A DNA stretch of 64,000 nt from an uncultured bacterium (GTDB lineage Bacteria > Verrucomicrobiota > Lentisphaeria > Victivallales > Victivallaceae), in the NCBI GenBank assembly GCA_900551245.1, contig URVC01000009.1, forward strand, positions 24,572-88,571, given 5' to 3'. Position numbers and translations under genes: made by a program. Position 1 is the stretch's first letter; every line of letters begins with the position of its first letter. Below, one piece after another: positions 35,901 through 44,196 of this stretch. Below the pieces are notes generated by a model. It saw only the letters and a program-made list of their open reading frames with translations. It was not told where the DNA came from and did not search any database.

Positions 35901-38804
35901 GTGACGGAGCTGGATTTTGCCGGAATTTCCGCACGGATCGAAGAGAATGCTCGGGCTTTTTTCCCAATCCGCTTTTTCCGGAACCGTGCACTGCTCCGGG
36001 AGCTTGCCGGACTCAAGAAGATCGGCGGCGGCCGTCTGACGATCGCGGAACTGATCCGGGTCCTGCCGGATCTGGAGGCGTATGCTATCTGCCATCGCCG
36101 GATCGACGAGGTCGCGGCTGAGGTCGAATCGCTGCTGGGGCCGCTTTGGAACCATGGCGAACCGGAGTGGAGGGTGTTGCGCCCCGCGATGGAACAGGCG
36201 CAGAAACTCCATTCGCTCATTGACTCGCTTGCGGAGGTCGAGCCGGAGGCGAAGATGCCGCTTCTTGCCGCGTTACGAACGCTGTTGCCGGAGGCGGAAC
36301 GCCATTTCGCCGCGCGTGCTCCACAGCGGAGCCGGATCAACGATCTGTTGAGGGCGTGGAATGAATTTCAGGAGAAGCAGCAGCAGTTCTCCGCGTATGC
36401 GCCCGCAGCCGGGGAGGAGTCGGATTTGGCTCCGTTGATGGAGGAGGTGAAACGAATTCTTGACGGCGCCGGAATGGTGCGCGGTGTGTTGCGCTACCGC
36501 CGCCTGAAAATGGAGGCGGAGGCGAAAGGAATCGGCGGATTTGCCGCCGCGCTCGAAGCCGGAACGCTTGTTCCGGCGGAGGTCGCCGGAATCTTCGACT
36601 ATGTTTACGGCAGCGAGATGCTCAACCAGATTCTCGCGCAGTCGCCGCTGCTCTGCAACTTCACCGGGTCGAGCCGTGAGGAGGGAATCCGCCGCTTCTG
36701 CGAGCTGGACCGGAAATACACCGAGCTTTCCCGGCGGATCATCTATGCCCGATTGGCGGCCCGGCTGCCGCGCCGCCGTTCCGGGCCGTGTCCGGAGGGA
36801 ACCGAACTCGGGATTCTCAAGCGGGAGTGCGAGAAGCGCGCCCGGCTGAAACCGGTGCGGCAGCTGCTTGAACAGATTCCGACGTTGGCGCCGGTGTTGA
36901 AGCCCTGTTTTCTGATGAGTCCGCTGTCGGTGGCGCAGTATCTGCCGCCGGATACGGCGCCGTTCGATCTGATCGTTTTCGACGAGGCGTCGCAGATCCC
37001 GGTGTGGGATTCCATCGGGGTGATCGCCCGGGGAAAACAGCTGATCGTTGTGGGCGATCCGAAGCAGATGCCGCCGACCAGCTTCTTTCAGAAGGAGGAG
37101 GCGGAGGACGAGGAACGGCTGCCGGAGGAGCTCGAGGATATGGAGAGCATTCTGGATGAGTGCATTGCCGCCGGCGTGTATTCCGCCAGCCTCAACTGGC
37201 ATTACCGCAGCCGTCATGAATCGTTGATCGCGTTCAGCAACCATTACTACTACGGGGACCGGCTTTTCACCTTTCCGGCGGCGCGCAATTCCGAGCGGCT
37301 CGGCGTGCGATTCGAGTTCGTTCCGGACGGCATCTACGACCGCCGGGGGACGCGCACCAACCGGCGTGAGGCGGAGGCGCTGGTGCGTTATCTCTTCGAC
37401 CGGTTGCGGGATCCGAAGCGGACGCCGCGCAGTCTGGGGATCGTCACCTTCAGCCAGGCGCAGAAAGAGCTGATCGAGGATATGATCGAAGAGCAACGCG
37501 CGGTGCATCCGGAGCTGGAACATTGTTTCAGCGACCGGAACGAAGAGCCGCCGTTCGTGAAGAATCTGGAAAACGTCCAGGGAGATGAGCGGGATGTCAT
37601 CCTCTTCTCGATCTGCTACGCCGCAGATTCGGAAGGGAAATTTTCGATGAATTTCGGTCCGCTGAACCGGCAGGGCGGCGAACGGCGGCTGAATGTCGCC
37701 ATCACCCGGGCGCGGGAACAGGTGGTGGTGTTCTCCAGCGTTCACGCCACGCAGATCGATCTCGCGCGCACCGGTGCGGTGGGGGCGGCGCATCTCAAGT
37801 ATTTCCTCGACTACGCGGAGAAGGGAATTTCGGTTCCTGCGCGAAGCGGCGGCGGAACTTTGAAGGAGGGGCTGATGGAGCGGATCGCCGCGTTTCTCAC
37901 CGAGCATGGCTTCATGGTAGAGCGCAACGTCGGGCGGTCCGGCTGCCGGATTGATCTGGCGGTCCGCAATCCGGAAAAGGAGTCAGAGTTTCTGCTGGGA
38001 ATCGAGTGTGACGGCGACTCTTACGCCGCCTGGAAGACTACCCGCGACCGCGACCATCTGCGCGAAAGTGTGCTGCGTTCGCTCGGCTGGCACATCTGCC
38101 GGGCCTGGAGCGTGGACTGGGCGTTTGACCGGCAGCGGGCGGAGCAGAGGCTGCTGGCGCTGCTTGAAGAGATCCGCCGGGCGCCGAAAACACCGGAGCC
38201 GGAACCGGTGCAGGCGCAGGCTCCGGAGGCGGAACCGATTCCGCAGTTGCAGTCGCAGGAATCGCCGACGGTCTCGTCGCACCGCCGGGAATACCGGATC
38301 TGGGTCAACCGCGAACCGCTGCCGCAGGAGTTTTTCTACGAGTGTGCCGGTCGAACGCTGATCCGGAAACAGATGCGGGAGGTGGTGCAGCAGGAAGGGC
38401 CGATCTGTGAATCGTTGCTGAAGAAGCGGCTGGTCCGGGCGTGGGGATTCAGCCGGACCGGGGAGACCATCCAGAATGTGCTCAACGGTTGTCTGCCGCG
38501 GGAGCTGGAGAAGACGAAGATCGGGGAGGAGCGGGTATTCTGGCCGGAAGGGCAGAGTTCCGCCGCCTACCGGGATTACCGGGTCGCCGTGGACGAGGCG
38601 TCCCGGCGGACGATCGACGAGATTCCGCCGGAGGAGCTGGCGAACGCGATGACGGAGGTGCTGATGGATTTCAGTTCCTGCGAAGAGGATACGCTCTATC
38701 GTGAGACGGTGAAGCTCTTCGGATTTTCAGCGGTGACGGCGAAGGCGAGACACTACCTGGAGTTCGGCCGGAAAGCGCTGCAACGCTCCGGCATGGTGGA
38801 GTGA
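32994..38804 (+). CDS. Giant DUF4011-type SF1 helicase with C-terminal nuclease, candidate defence protein
   Basis: A 1936-residue cytoplasmic protein. Around 200-260 is a transglutaminase-like unit (LGTCLDTALLFAS with Cys, GHAYVG with His). DUF4011 follows (SLRNRLLNVRDTRQ, near 395). The SF1 helicase has Walker A HGPPGTGKSQTIT near 692, Walker B FDEASQIPVWD near 1328, VVGDPKQMPPTSF near 1350, ENVQGDERDVILFS near 1525 and RRLNVAITRAREQVVVFSS near 1563. A PD-(D/E)XK/Vsr-like nuclease follows (CRIDLAV, then GIECDGDSY, near 1650-1685), and the last about 170 residues look like DUF3320. AGGAGAGGGG precedes ATGATG. Similar single-gene architectures are known or suspected antiphage systems. It stands alone between glycan genes. 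Confidence 0.88.
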   Translation: MMESFFPVETDFSAELIYLPVFNLALQQNAFPVVSELKLKNHLGRNLAGLDCEFSANPLFILPKTIHVDELANGVELSLHDLGIDLDYSLLASLSEPMKGKIRLEIRYGGEQLFFREYEVTAYAADQWLGLSVMPELLAAFVTPNLEAVSCLQAVVAEELRKATGDSSIQGYQADKTRVYEICSAIYQAIHSWGIHYANPASSFGVPGQRIRFADAIRQFRLGTCLDTALLFASVMEQCGLHPVVLLQTGHAYVGCHLVNHYFPDIPMDDLQTIRKLVDLDEFLVLETTCVTGDQTFSAAEAYARKSYLNIDSDFQCAIDIVRARYSGIRPLPLLRSAGGVELLPEVPPEVEPLAEERRRKLEQEVDLKTLRNVSNAPARVARWTQKLLDLSLRNRLLNVRDTRQVIPIACTDIALLEDKIAADELLSLHPLSNLLNEKDLHDLAMLRGSEIGSEIKQLLDQELAQRRLWTMLAPQEMERRLTGLYRQGRTDQEEGGVNTLFLAIGFLEWKVSPREEKSYLAPILLIPIRLLRKSMVEGIRIARLDEDTIINETLLELLRSQYRLTVPGIAPLPTDDSGVDVHRVMQIFRQTIREMKGWEVREEARIGHFSFGKFIMWNDMTARIDALKQNPLVRHLIGGGGIFDDGIEVFPPEEIAAHLDLKNLFCPMSADSSQLTAVLYSQLGKSFVLHGPPGTGKSQTITNIIAHNLALGRRVLFVSEKKAALDVVHRRLASIGLRPFCLELHSNKTGKTEVAAQFAEALNVPATPLSGQWESVAGNLEKLRSELNEYVQELHRNYPNGFSASDCFSLLFRRKRVPPEGLLRIDCLRHTREEYEEAGRLAADLANAWSETSPEALAAMRWLALAAWSPIFERDLLAAARALCDAARKLEAAFGTLSGVLGLRRSGKLAYLYRAALLAEAFKGCGAIPAPFLAEEFPARAAMLKDFAEDDLRSRELTGTLNHYRLELVTELDFAGISARIEENARAFFPIRFFRNRALLRELAGLKKIGGGRLTIAELIRVLPDLEAYAICHRRIDEVAAEVESLLGPLWNHGEPEWRVLRPAMEQAQKLHSLIDSLAEVEPEAKMPLLAALRTLLPEAERHFAARAPQRSRINDLLRAWNEFQEKQQQFSAYAPAAGEESDLAPLMEEVKRILDGAGMVRGVLRYRRLKMEAEAKGIGGFAAALEAGTLVPAEVAGIFDYVYGSEMLNQILAQSPLLCNFTGSSREEGIRRFCELDRKYTELSRRIIYARLAARLPRRRSGPCPEGTELGILKRECEKRARLKPVRQLLEQIPTLAPVLKPCFLMSPLSVAQYLPPDTAPFDLIVFDEASQIPVWDSIGVIARGKQLIVVGDPKQMPPTSFFQKEEAEDEERLPEELEDMESILDECIAAGVYSASLNWHYRSRHESLIAFSNHYYYGDRLFTFPAARNSERLGVRFEFVPDGIYDRRGTRTNRREAEALVRYLFDRLRDPKRTPRSLGIVTFSQAQKELIEDMIEEQRAVHPELEHCFSDRNEEPPFVKNLENVQGDERDVILFSICYAADSEGKFSMNFGPLNRQGGERRLNVAITRAREQVVVFSSVHATQIDLARTGAVGAAHLKYFLDYAEKGISVPARSGGGTLKEGLMERIAAFLTEHGFMVERNVGRSGCRIDLAVRNPEKESEFLLGIECDGDSYAAWKTTRDRDHLRESVLRSLGWHICRAWSVDWAFDRQRAEQRLLALLEEIRRAPKTPEPEPVQAQAPEAEPIPQLQSQESPTVSSHRREYRIWVNREPLPQEFFYECAGRTLIRKQMREVVQQEGPICESLLKKRLVRAWGFSRTGETIQNVLNGCLPRELEKTKIGEERVFWPEGQSSAAYRDYRVAVDEASRRTIDEIPPEELANAMTEVLMDFSSCEEDTLYRETVKLFGFSAVTAKARHYLEFGRKALQRSGMVE

Positions 38805-38827
38805 CGGCCGCGGAAAATTCGGGAATG

Positions 38828-38857
38828 ACGCCCCGGTGCTCATCAGGCAAGGGGCGT
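38828..38857. terminator. Possible hairpin between convergent genes
   Basis: ACGCCCC (38828-38834) and GGGGCGT (38851-38857) are inverted repeats around a 16-base loop. No T-run follows on either strand, so termination is only suggested by the position between the helicase and esterase gene ends. Confidence 0.35.
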
Positions 38858-38937
38858 TATAGAAGAGCGGCGAAGAACAAACAGGATTACGGCCTTCGCA
38901 AAATGTGCGCAAAATATCGGGGACGCCATCTGCGGTT

Positions 38938-39678
38938 TCAGCGGACGCGATTGACGAGACGCTGATATTCCGCGAAGTAACGTCTCCCCAGTTCGCGGGC
39001 GGAGGCGCTGGAAAAATGCAGGTTGTCCCCCTTGTCCGTCAACCCCGCCACGGAGACGTATTCCAGATCCGGCAGTTCCGCCGCAACCGCTTGGATGGCC
39101 GCGTCAATCGGGGGAAAGTCGTACTTGCCCCCCTTCAGATATTCCCCCAGCCCGCCGCAGAGAAAGGGTACTCCGGCAAGCGGCAGGTCGGCGCGGAAGT
39201 TCCGGATGACCTCCTTCAAATCTTCCGCATAGCGGCAGTTCCTCAATTTTGCGTCAGTCTCCCCCTGATGCCAGAGCACCGCCGCAAACGTACCGCGCTT
39301 CAAGGCGGCAGCGGCCCGCTCGATCGCCTGATCGTAAGGGCGTTCCTGCGGATCCCACGGAGAACTGCCGCCCCGTTTCCAGGCGGAGATCGGCGTGCCG
39401 CCGACCGCGGTCGGCACCAGCCCGACCATGCAGCCGGGATTCGCCTCCAGCAGCAGCCTGCCGAAGGTGCGCCCCGGGCCGACCCCGGCGAACGGACGAT
39501 CCGCCGTCACCGGCTCCACCGCCGGAACCCATTCGAAATTCCGATTGATCATCAGAAGTCCGGGAATCTCCTCCCGGTCTTCCGGTTCGATTTCTCCGCG
39601 ACCGGCCATATTGGATTGACCGGCAAGCAGAACCAGCATCAGCTTTTTGTTGTCAAACATAGAGGTTCTTTTCTCCAT
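38938..39678 (-). CDS. Sialate O-acetylesterase-like SGNH hydrolase
   Basis: A 246-residue SASA-family (DUF303) esterase. The nucleophile Ser is in LLAGQSNMAGRG near residue 21, and the conserved LWHQGETDA is near 134; other blocks (GLVPTAVGGTPISAW, GVPFLCGGLGEYL) match the family. It removes O-acetyl groups from sialic acids or acetylated sugars. There is no signal peptide, so it would act on imported sugar in the cytoplasm. It follows the N-acetylneuraminate lyase gene on the same strand, which makes sialic acid the likely target. The start could also be the ATG at 39660; both have purine-rich sites. Confidence 0.85.
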   Translation of the reverse strand: MEKRTSMFDNKKLMLVLLAGQSNMAGRGEIEPEDREEIPGLLMINRNFEWVPAVEPVTADRPFAGVGPGRTFGRLLLEANPGCMVGLVPTAVGGTPISAWKRGGSSPWDPQERPYDQAIERAAAALKRGTFAAVLWHQGETDAKLRNCRYAEDLKEVIRNFRADLPLAGVPFLCGGLGEYLKGGKYDFPPIDAAIQAVAAELPDLEYVSVAGLTDKGDNLHFSSASARELGRRYFAEYQRLVNRVR

Positions 39679-39792
39679 TGTTTTCGCCTTTTTTTACTAT
39701 ATCACCGGGCGATTCTGAAAACCATGGATAAAACCTGCAGTTTTTTATATTTTTATGACAACAAAGGAGCTGTGCCACCTGCATTGCATCAG

Positions 39793-40701
39793 TTAACCGA
39801 TGTACTCGTCCAGCCCCGCCCGGGAAAGCTCCTCGCGGAAATTCCGCTCTTCTTCGGCATTCAGACGATTGACCGGAGAACGCATCGGCCCGGGATCGAT
39901 TCCAGCAAATTTCATAAACACTTTGATCGAAGCCAGTCCGTAACGGGCGGAAATGGCGACGGCCCGGTGTGACAGCTCCATGTACGAACGCGCTTTCGCC
40001 ATGTCGCCGGACTCAAAGGCCTCAATGACACCACGATAGATCTTCGGCAGATAGTTGAATGTGGTGCCGACTCCCGCTTCGGCCCCCATGGCCAGTGCGC
40101 CGAGGAGCATCTCATCCCGGCCGAACATCATCTGAATCCGGTCGCCGCCGAGAGCGACGCAACGCTCGAATTCACAGAGATTTTCATTGGTGAACTTGAT
40201 TCCGGCGAAGTTCGGCACCTCGTCGAGCATGATTTTGACAAATTCACTCATCGGCAGATTCACATGTGTGATGCCGGGGGCATGATAAAGATAGAGCGGC
40301 TTTCCGTCGCATGCCGGGGCAATCCGTTTGATGAACTCCGCCAGATCGCGTACCGTTTCCGGCCGGAAATAGTAGGGCGCAATTGCACACAAGGCGTCGG
40401 CTCCGGCGGCAGCGGCATGTGCGGCGAGTTCCGCCGACTCCCGGTAACTGCAGGAGCCGATATTCACGATAACCGGAATGCGTCCGGCCGCTTCCCGGAT
40501 GTAGGTTTTTGCCACCAGCTTGCGCTCTTCCACCGTCAACGAGCAGAACTCCCCGGTGGAGCCGACCGCAAACAGTCCGGCAAATTTCTGCCGCACCGCA
40601 TACTCCACCAGCGGGGCGATCTTCTCGGGGGCGATGGATTCATCCTCGTGCATCGGCGTGTAGGCCGCGGCGACCAGTCCTTTGAATTTTTGCTTCATCA
40701 T
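39793..40701 (-). CDS. nanA: N-acetylneuraminate lyase (DapA/NAL family)
   Basis: A 302-residue class I aldolase that splits N-acetylneuraminate into N-acetylmannosamine and pyruvate in the cytoplasm. Family residues are readable: FAVGSTGEFCSL (GSTGE is the NAL form, where dihydrodipicolinate synthases usually have GTTGE), Tyr in LYLYHAPG near 139, the Schiff-base Lys in AGIKFTNEN near 168, and GRDEMLLGALAMGAEAGVG near 190-208, typical of NAL. The ATG at 40701 has AGGAG nine bases upstream; the frame is open to 40839 across the promoter, so longer forms are excluded. It is in an operon with the esterase and divergent from the GntR gene. Confidence 0.88.
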   Translation of the reverse strand: MMKQKFKGLVAAAYTPMHEDESIAPEKIAPLVEYAVRQKFAGLFAVGSTGEFCSLTVEERKLVAKTYIREAAGRIPVIVNIGSCSYRESAELAAHAAAAGADALCAIAPYYFRPETVRDLAEFIKRIAPACDGKPLYLYHAPGITHVNLPMSEFVKIMLDEVPNFAGIKFTNENLCEFERCVALGGDRIQMMFGRDEMLLGALAMGAEAGVGTTFNYLPKIYRGVIEAFESGDMAKARSYMELSHRAVAISARYGLASIKVFMKFAGIDPGPMRSPVNRLNAEEERNFREELSRAGLDEYIG

Positions 40702-40753
40702 TGTGCAATACTCCTGCGGAAATTGTTTTTGTTTGAAGTTTTTCTTGTTTAAT

Positions 40754-40782
40754 AGTATAGCAAACTGTATACAATTTGTCAA
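40754..40782 (-). promoter_or_regulatory. nanA promoter with embedded operator
   Basis: On the minus strand TTGACA (40777-40782) and TATACT (40754-40759) are exactly 17 bases apart. The spacer contains the perfect 8-bp palindrome TGTATACA (40766-40773). The same spacer, 15 of 17 bases identical, occurs in the divergent promoter at 40833-40861, so one GntR-family repressor probably covers both. Confidence 0.8.
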
Positions 40783-40832
40783 GCTATTCAGTTCAGAAAA
40801 TAAAAATAAAGATAAAATTTTTAAAAATGCTA

Positions 40833-40861
40833 TTGACAATTTGGATACAGTTTGCTATAAT
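40833..40861 (+). promoter_or_regulatory. gntR/sialidase operon promoter with embedded operator
   Basis: TTGACA (40833-40838) and TATAAT (40856-40861) are exactly 17 bases apart, a perfect sigma-70 consensus. Together with the nanA promoter it makes a 26-bp near-perfect inverted repeat (24 of 26 positions) separated by 50 bases. Confidence 0.8.
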
Positions 40862-40911
40862 TAGAAAGGACAAAACAAGATTCCATGGGATCCATCAGGA
40901 AAGGAACCGCC

Positions 40912-41649
40912 ATGATTGCGAAGACCCGGGGCAATACCGCAGAATTTGTACACCAGCAGCTGCTGGATGATTTGCAGCGGGGCACCCTGCTGCCCGGCGA
41001 CAAGTTGACGACAGAAGCTCTCGCCAGACGTTACGACGTGTCGCGCACGCCGGTGCGGGAAGCCCTGATCCGGCTGGAGCGGGAAGGGGTGGTGGATGCG
41101 GTCGCCAACGCCGGCTATGAAATACGCACGCCGACACTGGATGAACTGTATGACATGTATGAGATCCGTGAAGCGCTCGAAGGGCTCGCCGTTGCCCGGC
41201 TGTCCGAACGGGGCGCATCGCCGGAACTGCTTGACGCGCTGCGCCGCAGCTGTGAGCAGTGCCGGAACGCCGTCACCTTCAATGAAAAAGACCAGGGCGA
41301 CCGGCGGTTTCACACCCTGATCTGCGACGGCTGCGGTTCGGAGACTCTGCAGGGGCTGGTTCGAAATTACCTTGTCCTTTCGACGGTGTTCAATGTGACC
41401 CGTTACCTGTTGAAGGAACGCCCCAATCTCAACAAACACGACATTAATCTCGAGCATGAGAATGTGATCCGGGCGATCGAAACGGGCGATGCGAAACTGG
41501 CGCGCAAATTGCTCTGCGCCCATATTGCAAATGCCCGCAAACTCTTGAAAAAACTGATGTCATCCAACCGGAAAAAACGCGGTTCGCAAGCTCGCGCGGA
41601 AGACTCGCTGCTTCTGTATCCGGTCGGCAACAACGATTTCAGCCATTGA
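40912..41649 (+). CDS. GntR family regulator, FCD subfamily (probable sialic-acid locus repressor)
   Basis: A 245-residue regulator. The winged helix is at about 10-75 (GDKLTTEALARRYDVSRTPVREAL, LEREGVVDAV). The FCD ligand domain follows (LYDMYEIREALEGLAVARL, DRRFHTLICDG, HENVIRAIETGDAKLARKLL), with the Asp and His residues that bind metal in this subfamily. NanR of E. coli is also FCD-type. The ATG at 40912 has AGGAAAGG seven bases upstream; an in-frame ATG at 40885 is too far from any site. Twin operators between this gene and nanA indicate autorepression plus control of nanA. It is cotranscribed with the next three genes. Confidence 0.92.
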   Translation: MIAKTRGNTAEFVHQQLLDDLQRGTLLPGDKLTTEALARRYDVSRTPVREALIRLEREGVVDAVANAGYEIRTPTLDELYDMYEIREALEGLAVARLSERGASPELLDALRRSCEQCRNAVTFNEKDQGDRRFHTLICDGCGSETLQGLVRNYLVLSTVFNVTRYLLKERPNLNKHDINLEHENVIRAIETGDAKLARKLLCAHIANARKLLKKLMSSNRKKRGSQARAEDSLLLYPVGNNDFSH

Positions 41650-41663
41650 ACCAGGAGGGTTTT

Positions 41664-42476
41664 ATGAACAAACAACAGGAAAAACATCAATTGCCCGAAC
41701 GTCTTTCTTCGTACCGGAAAAAGACGAAGGAAACATTTACCTTGATAGAACTTTTAATCGTTATTGCTATCATTGCAATTTTAGCGGGAATGCTGCTGCC
41801 GGCGCTGAATCAGGCACGTCAGACCGCATTCAGCGCACAATGCCAGAGCAACTTGAAGCAGTTGGGCACCGCCTTTTCTCTTTATGGGCAGGAGAATGAC
41901 GGCTTTTTCCCCATGTCGGTATTCCCCGACTATGCGACGGAAAACACCTGGCTCGGCAAACTCGATCGTTATCTCGGCGGCAGCCGGGCGGTGGTGGAAT
42001 GCCCTGCCGCTTCAACGAAAATCAAAGCGTTCGCCGAAGCCTTCAACAACGGGAACCTGAGTTGGCGCGGGCCGCAGAACGATGCGGAAAAAGCCTATAC
42101 CGTCAGTTACATCGGCAATGGTTATCTGATTGAATCCTATGTTTCCACCAGCGGCGAAGTGCGTCATCAGAAAGAGTCACGCCTGAAAAGTGCAAGCCGC
42201 GTTTCCGTACTGTTCGATCTATCTGAAAACATCTTTCAGACGGAGTCCTCGTATGCCATCAATAAAATGGCACTGACTCAGGGCCATTTCGTGCAACCGC
42301 ACATTGCCGGCGGCAAACCCCGTGTGGGGTATCCACACCGCGACGCGGTCAACATTCTCTGGGCGGATGGGCATGTAGGAAAGCAATCGATGGCATTTGC
42401 CGCAATGCAGGTAAACCGGATTCAATTCATTCAGGATCATCTCTGGTTTGATGGCGCACTTCGGGCCAAGCCGTGA
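41664..42476 (+). CDS. Prepilin-like protein with H-X9-DG domain
   Basis: A 270-residue protein of the pilin-like family. A basic leader of about 27 residues ends KKTKETFTLIELLIV, so -1 is Thr, not Gly. The helix continues IAIIAILAGMLLPALN, followed by QARQTAFSAQCQSNLKQLG. The H-X9-DG motif is HRDAVNILWADG near residue 230. AGGAGG lies before the ATG. It is placed between the GntR regulator (14 bases) and the sialidase-like gene (28 bases), so it belongs to the sialic-acid operon. Confidence 0.9.
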   Translation: MNKQQEKHQLPERLSSYRKKTKETFTLIELLIVIAIIAILAGMLLPALNQARQTAFSAQCQSNLKQLGTAFSLYGQENDGFFPMSVFPDYATENTWLGKLDRYLGGSRAVVECPAASTKIKAFAEAFNNGNLSWRGPQNDAEKAYTVSYIGNGYLIESYVSTSGEVRHQKESRLKSASRVSVLFDLSENIFQTESSYAINKMALTQGHFVQPHIAGGKPRVGYPHRDAVNILWADGHVGKQSMAFAAMQVNRIQFIQDHLWFDGALRAKP

Positions 42477-42504
42477 AAAGAAAATGTAAAGGGAGAAGTT
42501 TTTC

Positions 42505-44196
42505 ATGAAAAAAACAGTTTTTTTCGCCGGAATGCTGCTTGCCGTTTCGCTGAACGGCGCAGAATTTTCGATTGACCTGTCGAAAGTGGAACCGGGAGCA
42601 ATCGCCCCGCAATTTGTTTCGGATGCGTTCAGCGGCACGCTCCGGTTCCGCACGACGGGAACGGATGCCACCGCTGCCAGAGTTCCACAGACTTTCGATT
42701 TCAGCAAAGGCGGTCGCATCGAACTGGAGTTCCAGGACGATGCGGTGCAAAGCAATCCCTATCCGCGGCTGCTGGAGGGGGGAGGGATCTCTCTGCATTT
42801 TCAAGCCGATTCCCGCTCGAAAAACGGCGACAAGATTCTCAAGGTTCTGCTGAACGACTCCGGCTCGAACGGTTACAATCAGATCATGCTTCCGGCCCCC
42901 TGGCGGGCTGGTGCGTGGCACAAGGCGGTATTCACCATCGACCCGGAGGCGAAACTCTTTCAGCTCCGGATCGATGATTCTCCCGTGAAGAGTTCCGCTC
43001 TGACCGTGACGCCGGAGTTGAAGTCTCTGCGGTTTCTCCTGGGGGCAACCGCGTTGAAGAAATCCGCCCGCGGCTTCTGCGGAGCAATCCGGAATGTCAA
43101 GATCACCGTGCCGTTCACAATCCGCGATGCGAGCGAAGAGGTGAAGCGGCAGAACAAGCCGATTTCGTCCGGCGTGCGTCATACGCAGATTGCCGCGCTC
43201 AAAGGACGGCATCTCGCATTCCCCGGTGTGGCGCAACTCCCTGGCGGGAAACTCGCTGCAGTGTTTCGCGAAGGCGAAGCGCATGTCTGCCCCTATGGGA
43301 GAATCTGCATCGTCTATTCGCTGGACGGCGGCAAAAACTGGTCCGCTCCGGTCGCAGTGGCCGATACCGAGAGCGATGAACGCGATCCCTCCATTCAGAC
43401 GTTGCCGGACGGCCGCGTTCTGTTGACGCACGGAGGCTGGAACAGTTGGATGTTTTACGACGACACCGCGGGGGAGTTCCCGCAGGAAAGCGCCTATATC
43501 CGGCAGGCCGGTCCGGAAAAATTCGGCGGTTCCCGTTACCTTTTCAGTACCGATGGCGGCAAAACGTTCGGCAAACCGGTCAAAGTGCCGGGATTTGCCC
43601 CCCATGGTCCGGTCGTTGCGCCGGACGGGACGTTCTACCAGCCGTCTCTCGGCAACGACAACGGCAAACGTCAGGTCTATCTCTTCCGCGGTTCCCCCGA
43701 CGCAAAACAGTGGGAGAAGATCGCCACCGTAGCGGAAATGCCGCTTTCATCCGGCCTGCTCTCGGCCAGTTATGAAGAGCCGCACACGGCGATTCTGCCG
43801 GATGGAACCATGGTCACTGCCATCCGCATTCCCGCCCCCGGCGACGGATATATGCGGTTGAGTTTTTCGCACGACCGGGGCAGAACCTGGAGCGAGCCGG
43901 TCAAGACTCCCGTGCGCGGATACCCGCAGCATCTGCTGGTGTTGAAGGATGGACGGCTGCTGGCAACCTACGGCTACCGGTACGAACCGATCGGCGTCCG
44001 GGCCTGCATCAGCCGCGACGGCGGCAAAACCTGGGATATCGACAACGAAATTGTATTGCAGAACGGCGGTATCAGTCATGATGTCGGTTATCCGGTATCG
44101 ATCGAACTGGACAACGGAGAGGTGCTCGCGGTCTACTATATGAGCGATAAAAAACATGACAACTGCTTTATCGAAGGGGCATTTTTCCGGCCATGA
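42505..44196 (+). CDS. Secreted sialidase-like Asp-box protein with LamG-like domain
   Basis: A 563-residue protein with a signal peptide (about 1-19). Residues 25-210 look like a LamG/concanavalin-type beta-sandwich. The rest is a beta-propeller of the exo-alpha-sialidase (BNR) type with four Asp boxes: SLDGGKNWS near 272, STDGGKTFG near 348, SHDRGRTWS near 455 and SRDGGKTWD near 503. The typical FRIP motif of GH33 was not found at the expected place, although REGEAH and IRIPAPG occur. The operon with nanA-divergent GntR supports release of sialic acid, but the catalytic residues cannot be confirmed. GGGAGAAG precedes the ATG. Confidence 0.82.
   Translation: MKKTVFFAGMLLAVSLNGAEFSIDLSKVEPGAIAPQFVSDAFSGTLRFRTTGTDATAARVPQTFDFSKGGRIELEFQDDAVQSNPYPRLLEGGGISLHFQADSRSKNGDKILKVLLNDSGSNGYNQIMLPAPWRAGAWHKAVFTIDPEAKLFQLRIDDSPVKSSALTVTPELKSLRFLLGATALKKSARGFCGAIRNVKITVPFTIRDASEEVKRQNKPISSGVRHTQIAALKGRHLAFPGVAQLPGGKLAAVFREGEAHVCPYGRICIVYSLDGGKNWSAPVAVADTESDERDPSIQTLPDGRVLLTHGGWNSWMFYDDTAGEFPQESAYIRQAGPEKFGGSRYLFSTDGGKTFGKPVKVPGFAPHGPVVAPDGTFYQPSLGNDNGKRQVYLFRGSPDAKQWEKIATVAEMPLSSGLLSASYEEPHTAILPDGTMVTAIRIPAPGDGYMRLSFSHDRGRTWSEPVKTPVRGYPQHLLVLKDGRLLATYGYRYEPIGVRACISRDGGKTWDIDNEIVLQNGGISHDVGYPVSIELDNGEVLAVYYMSDKKHDNCFIEGAFFRP

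Noticed and set aside
36273..37907. 544-codon open frame on the minus strand inside the helicase gene
   Set aside because: The + strand carries helicase motifs in exactly this stretch, and the opposite frame has no recognisable features.
39793..40701. Dihydrodipicolinate synthase (dapA) as the identity of the lyase
   Set aside because: The GSTGE form and the DEMLLGALAMGAEAG block favour N-acetylneuraminate lyase, and the neighbours are sialic-acid genes. Related aldolases cannot be fully excluded.
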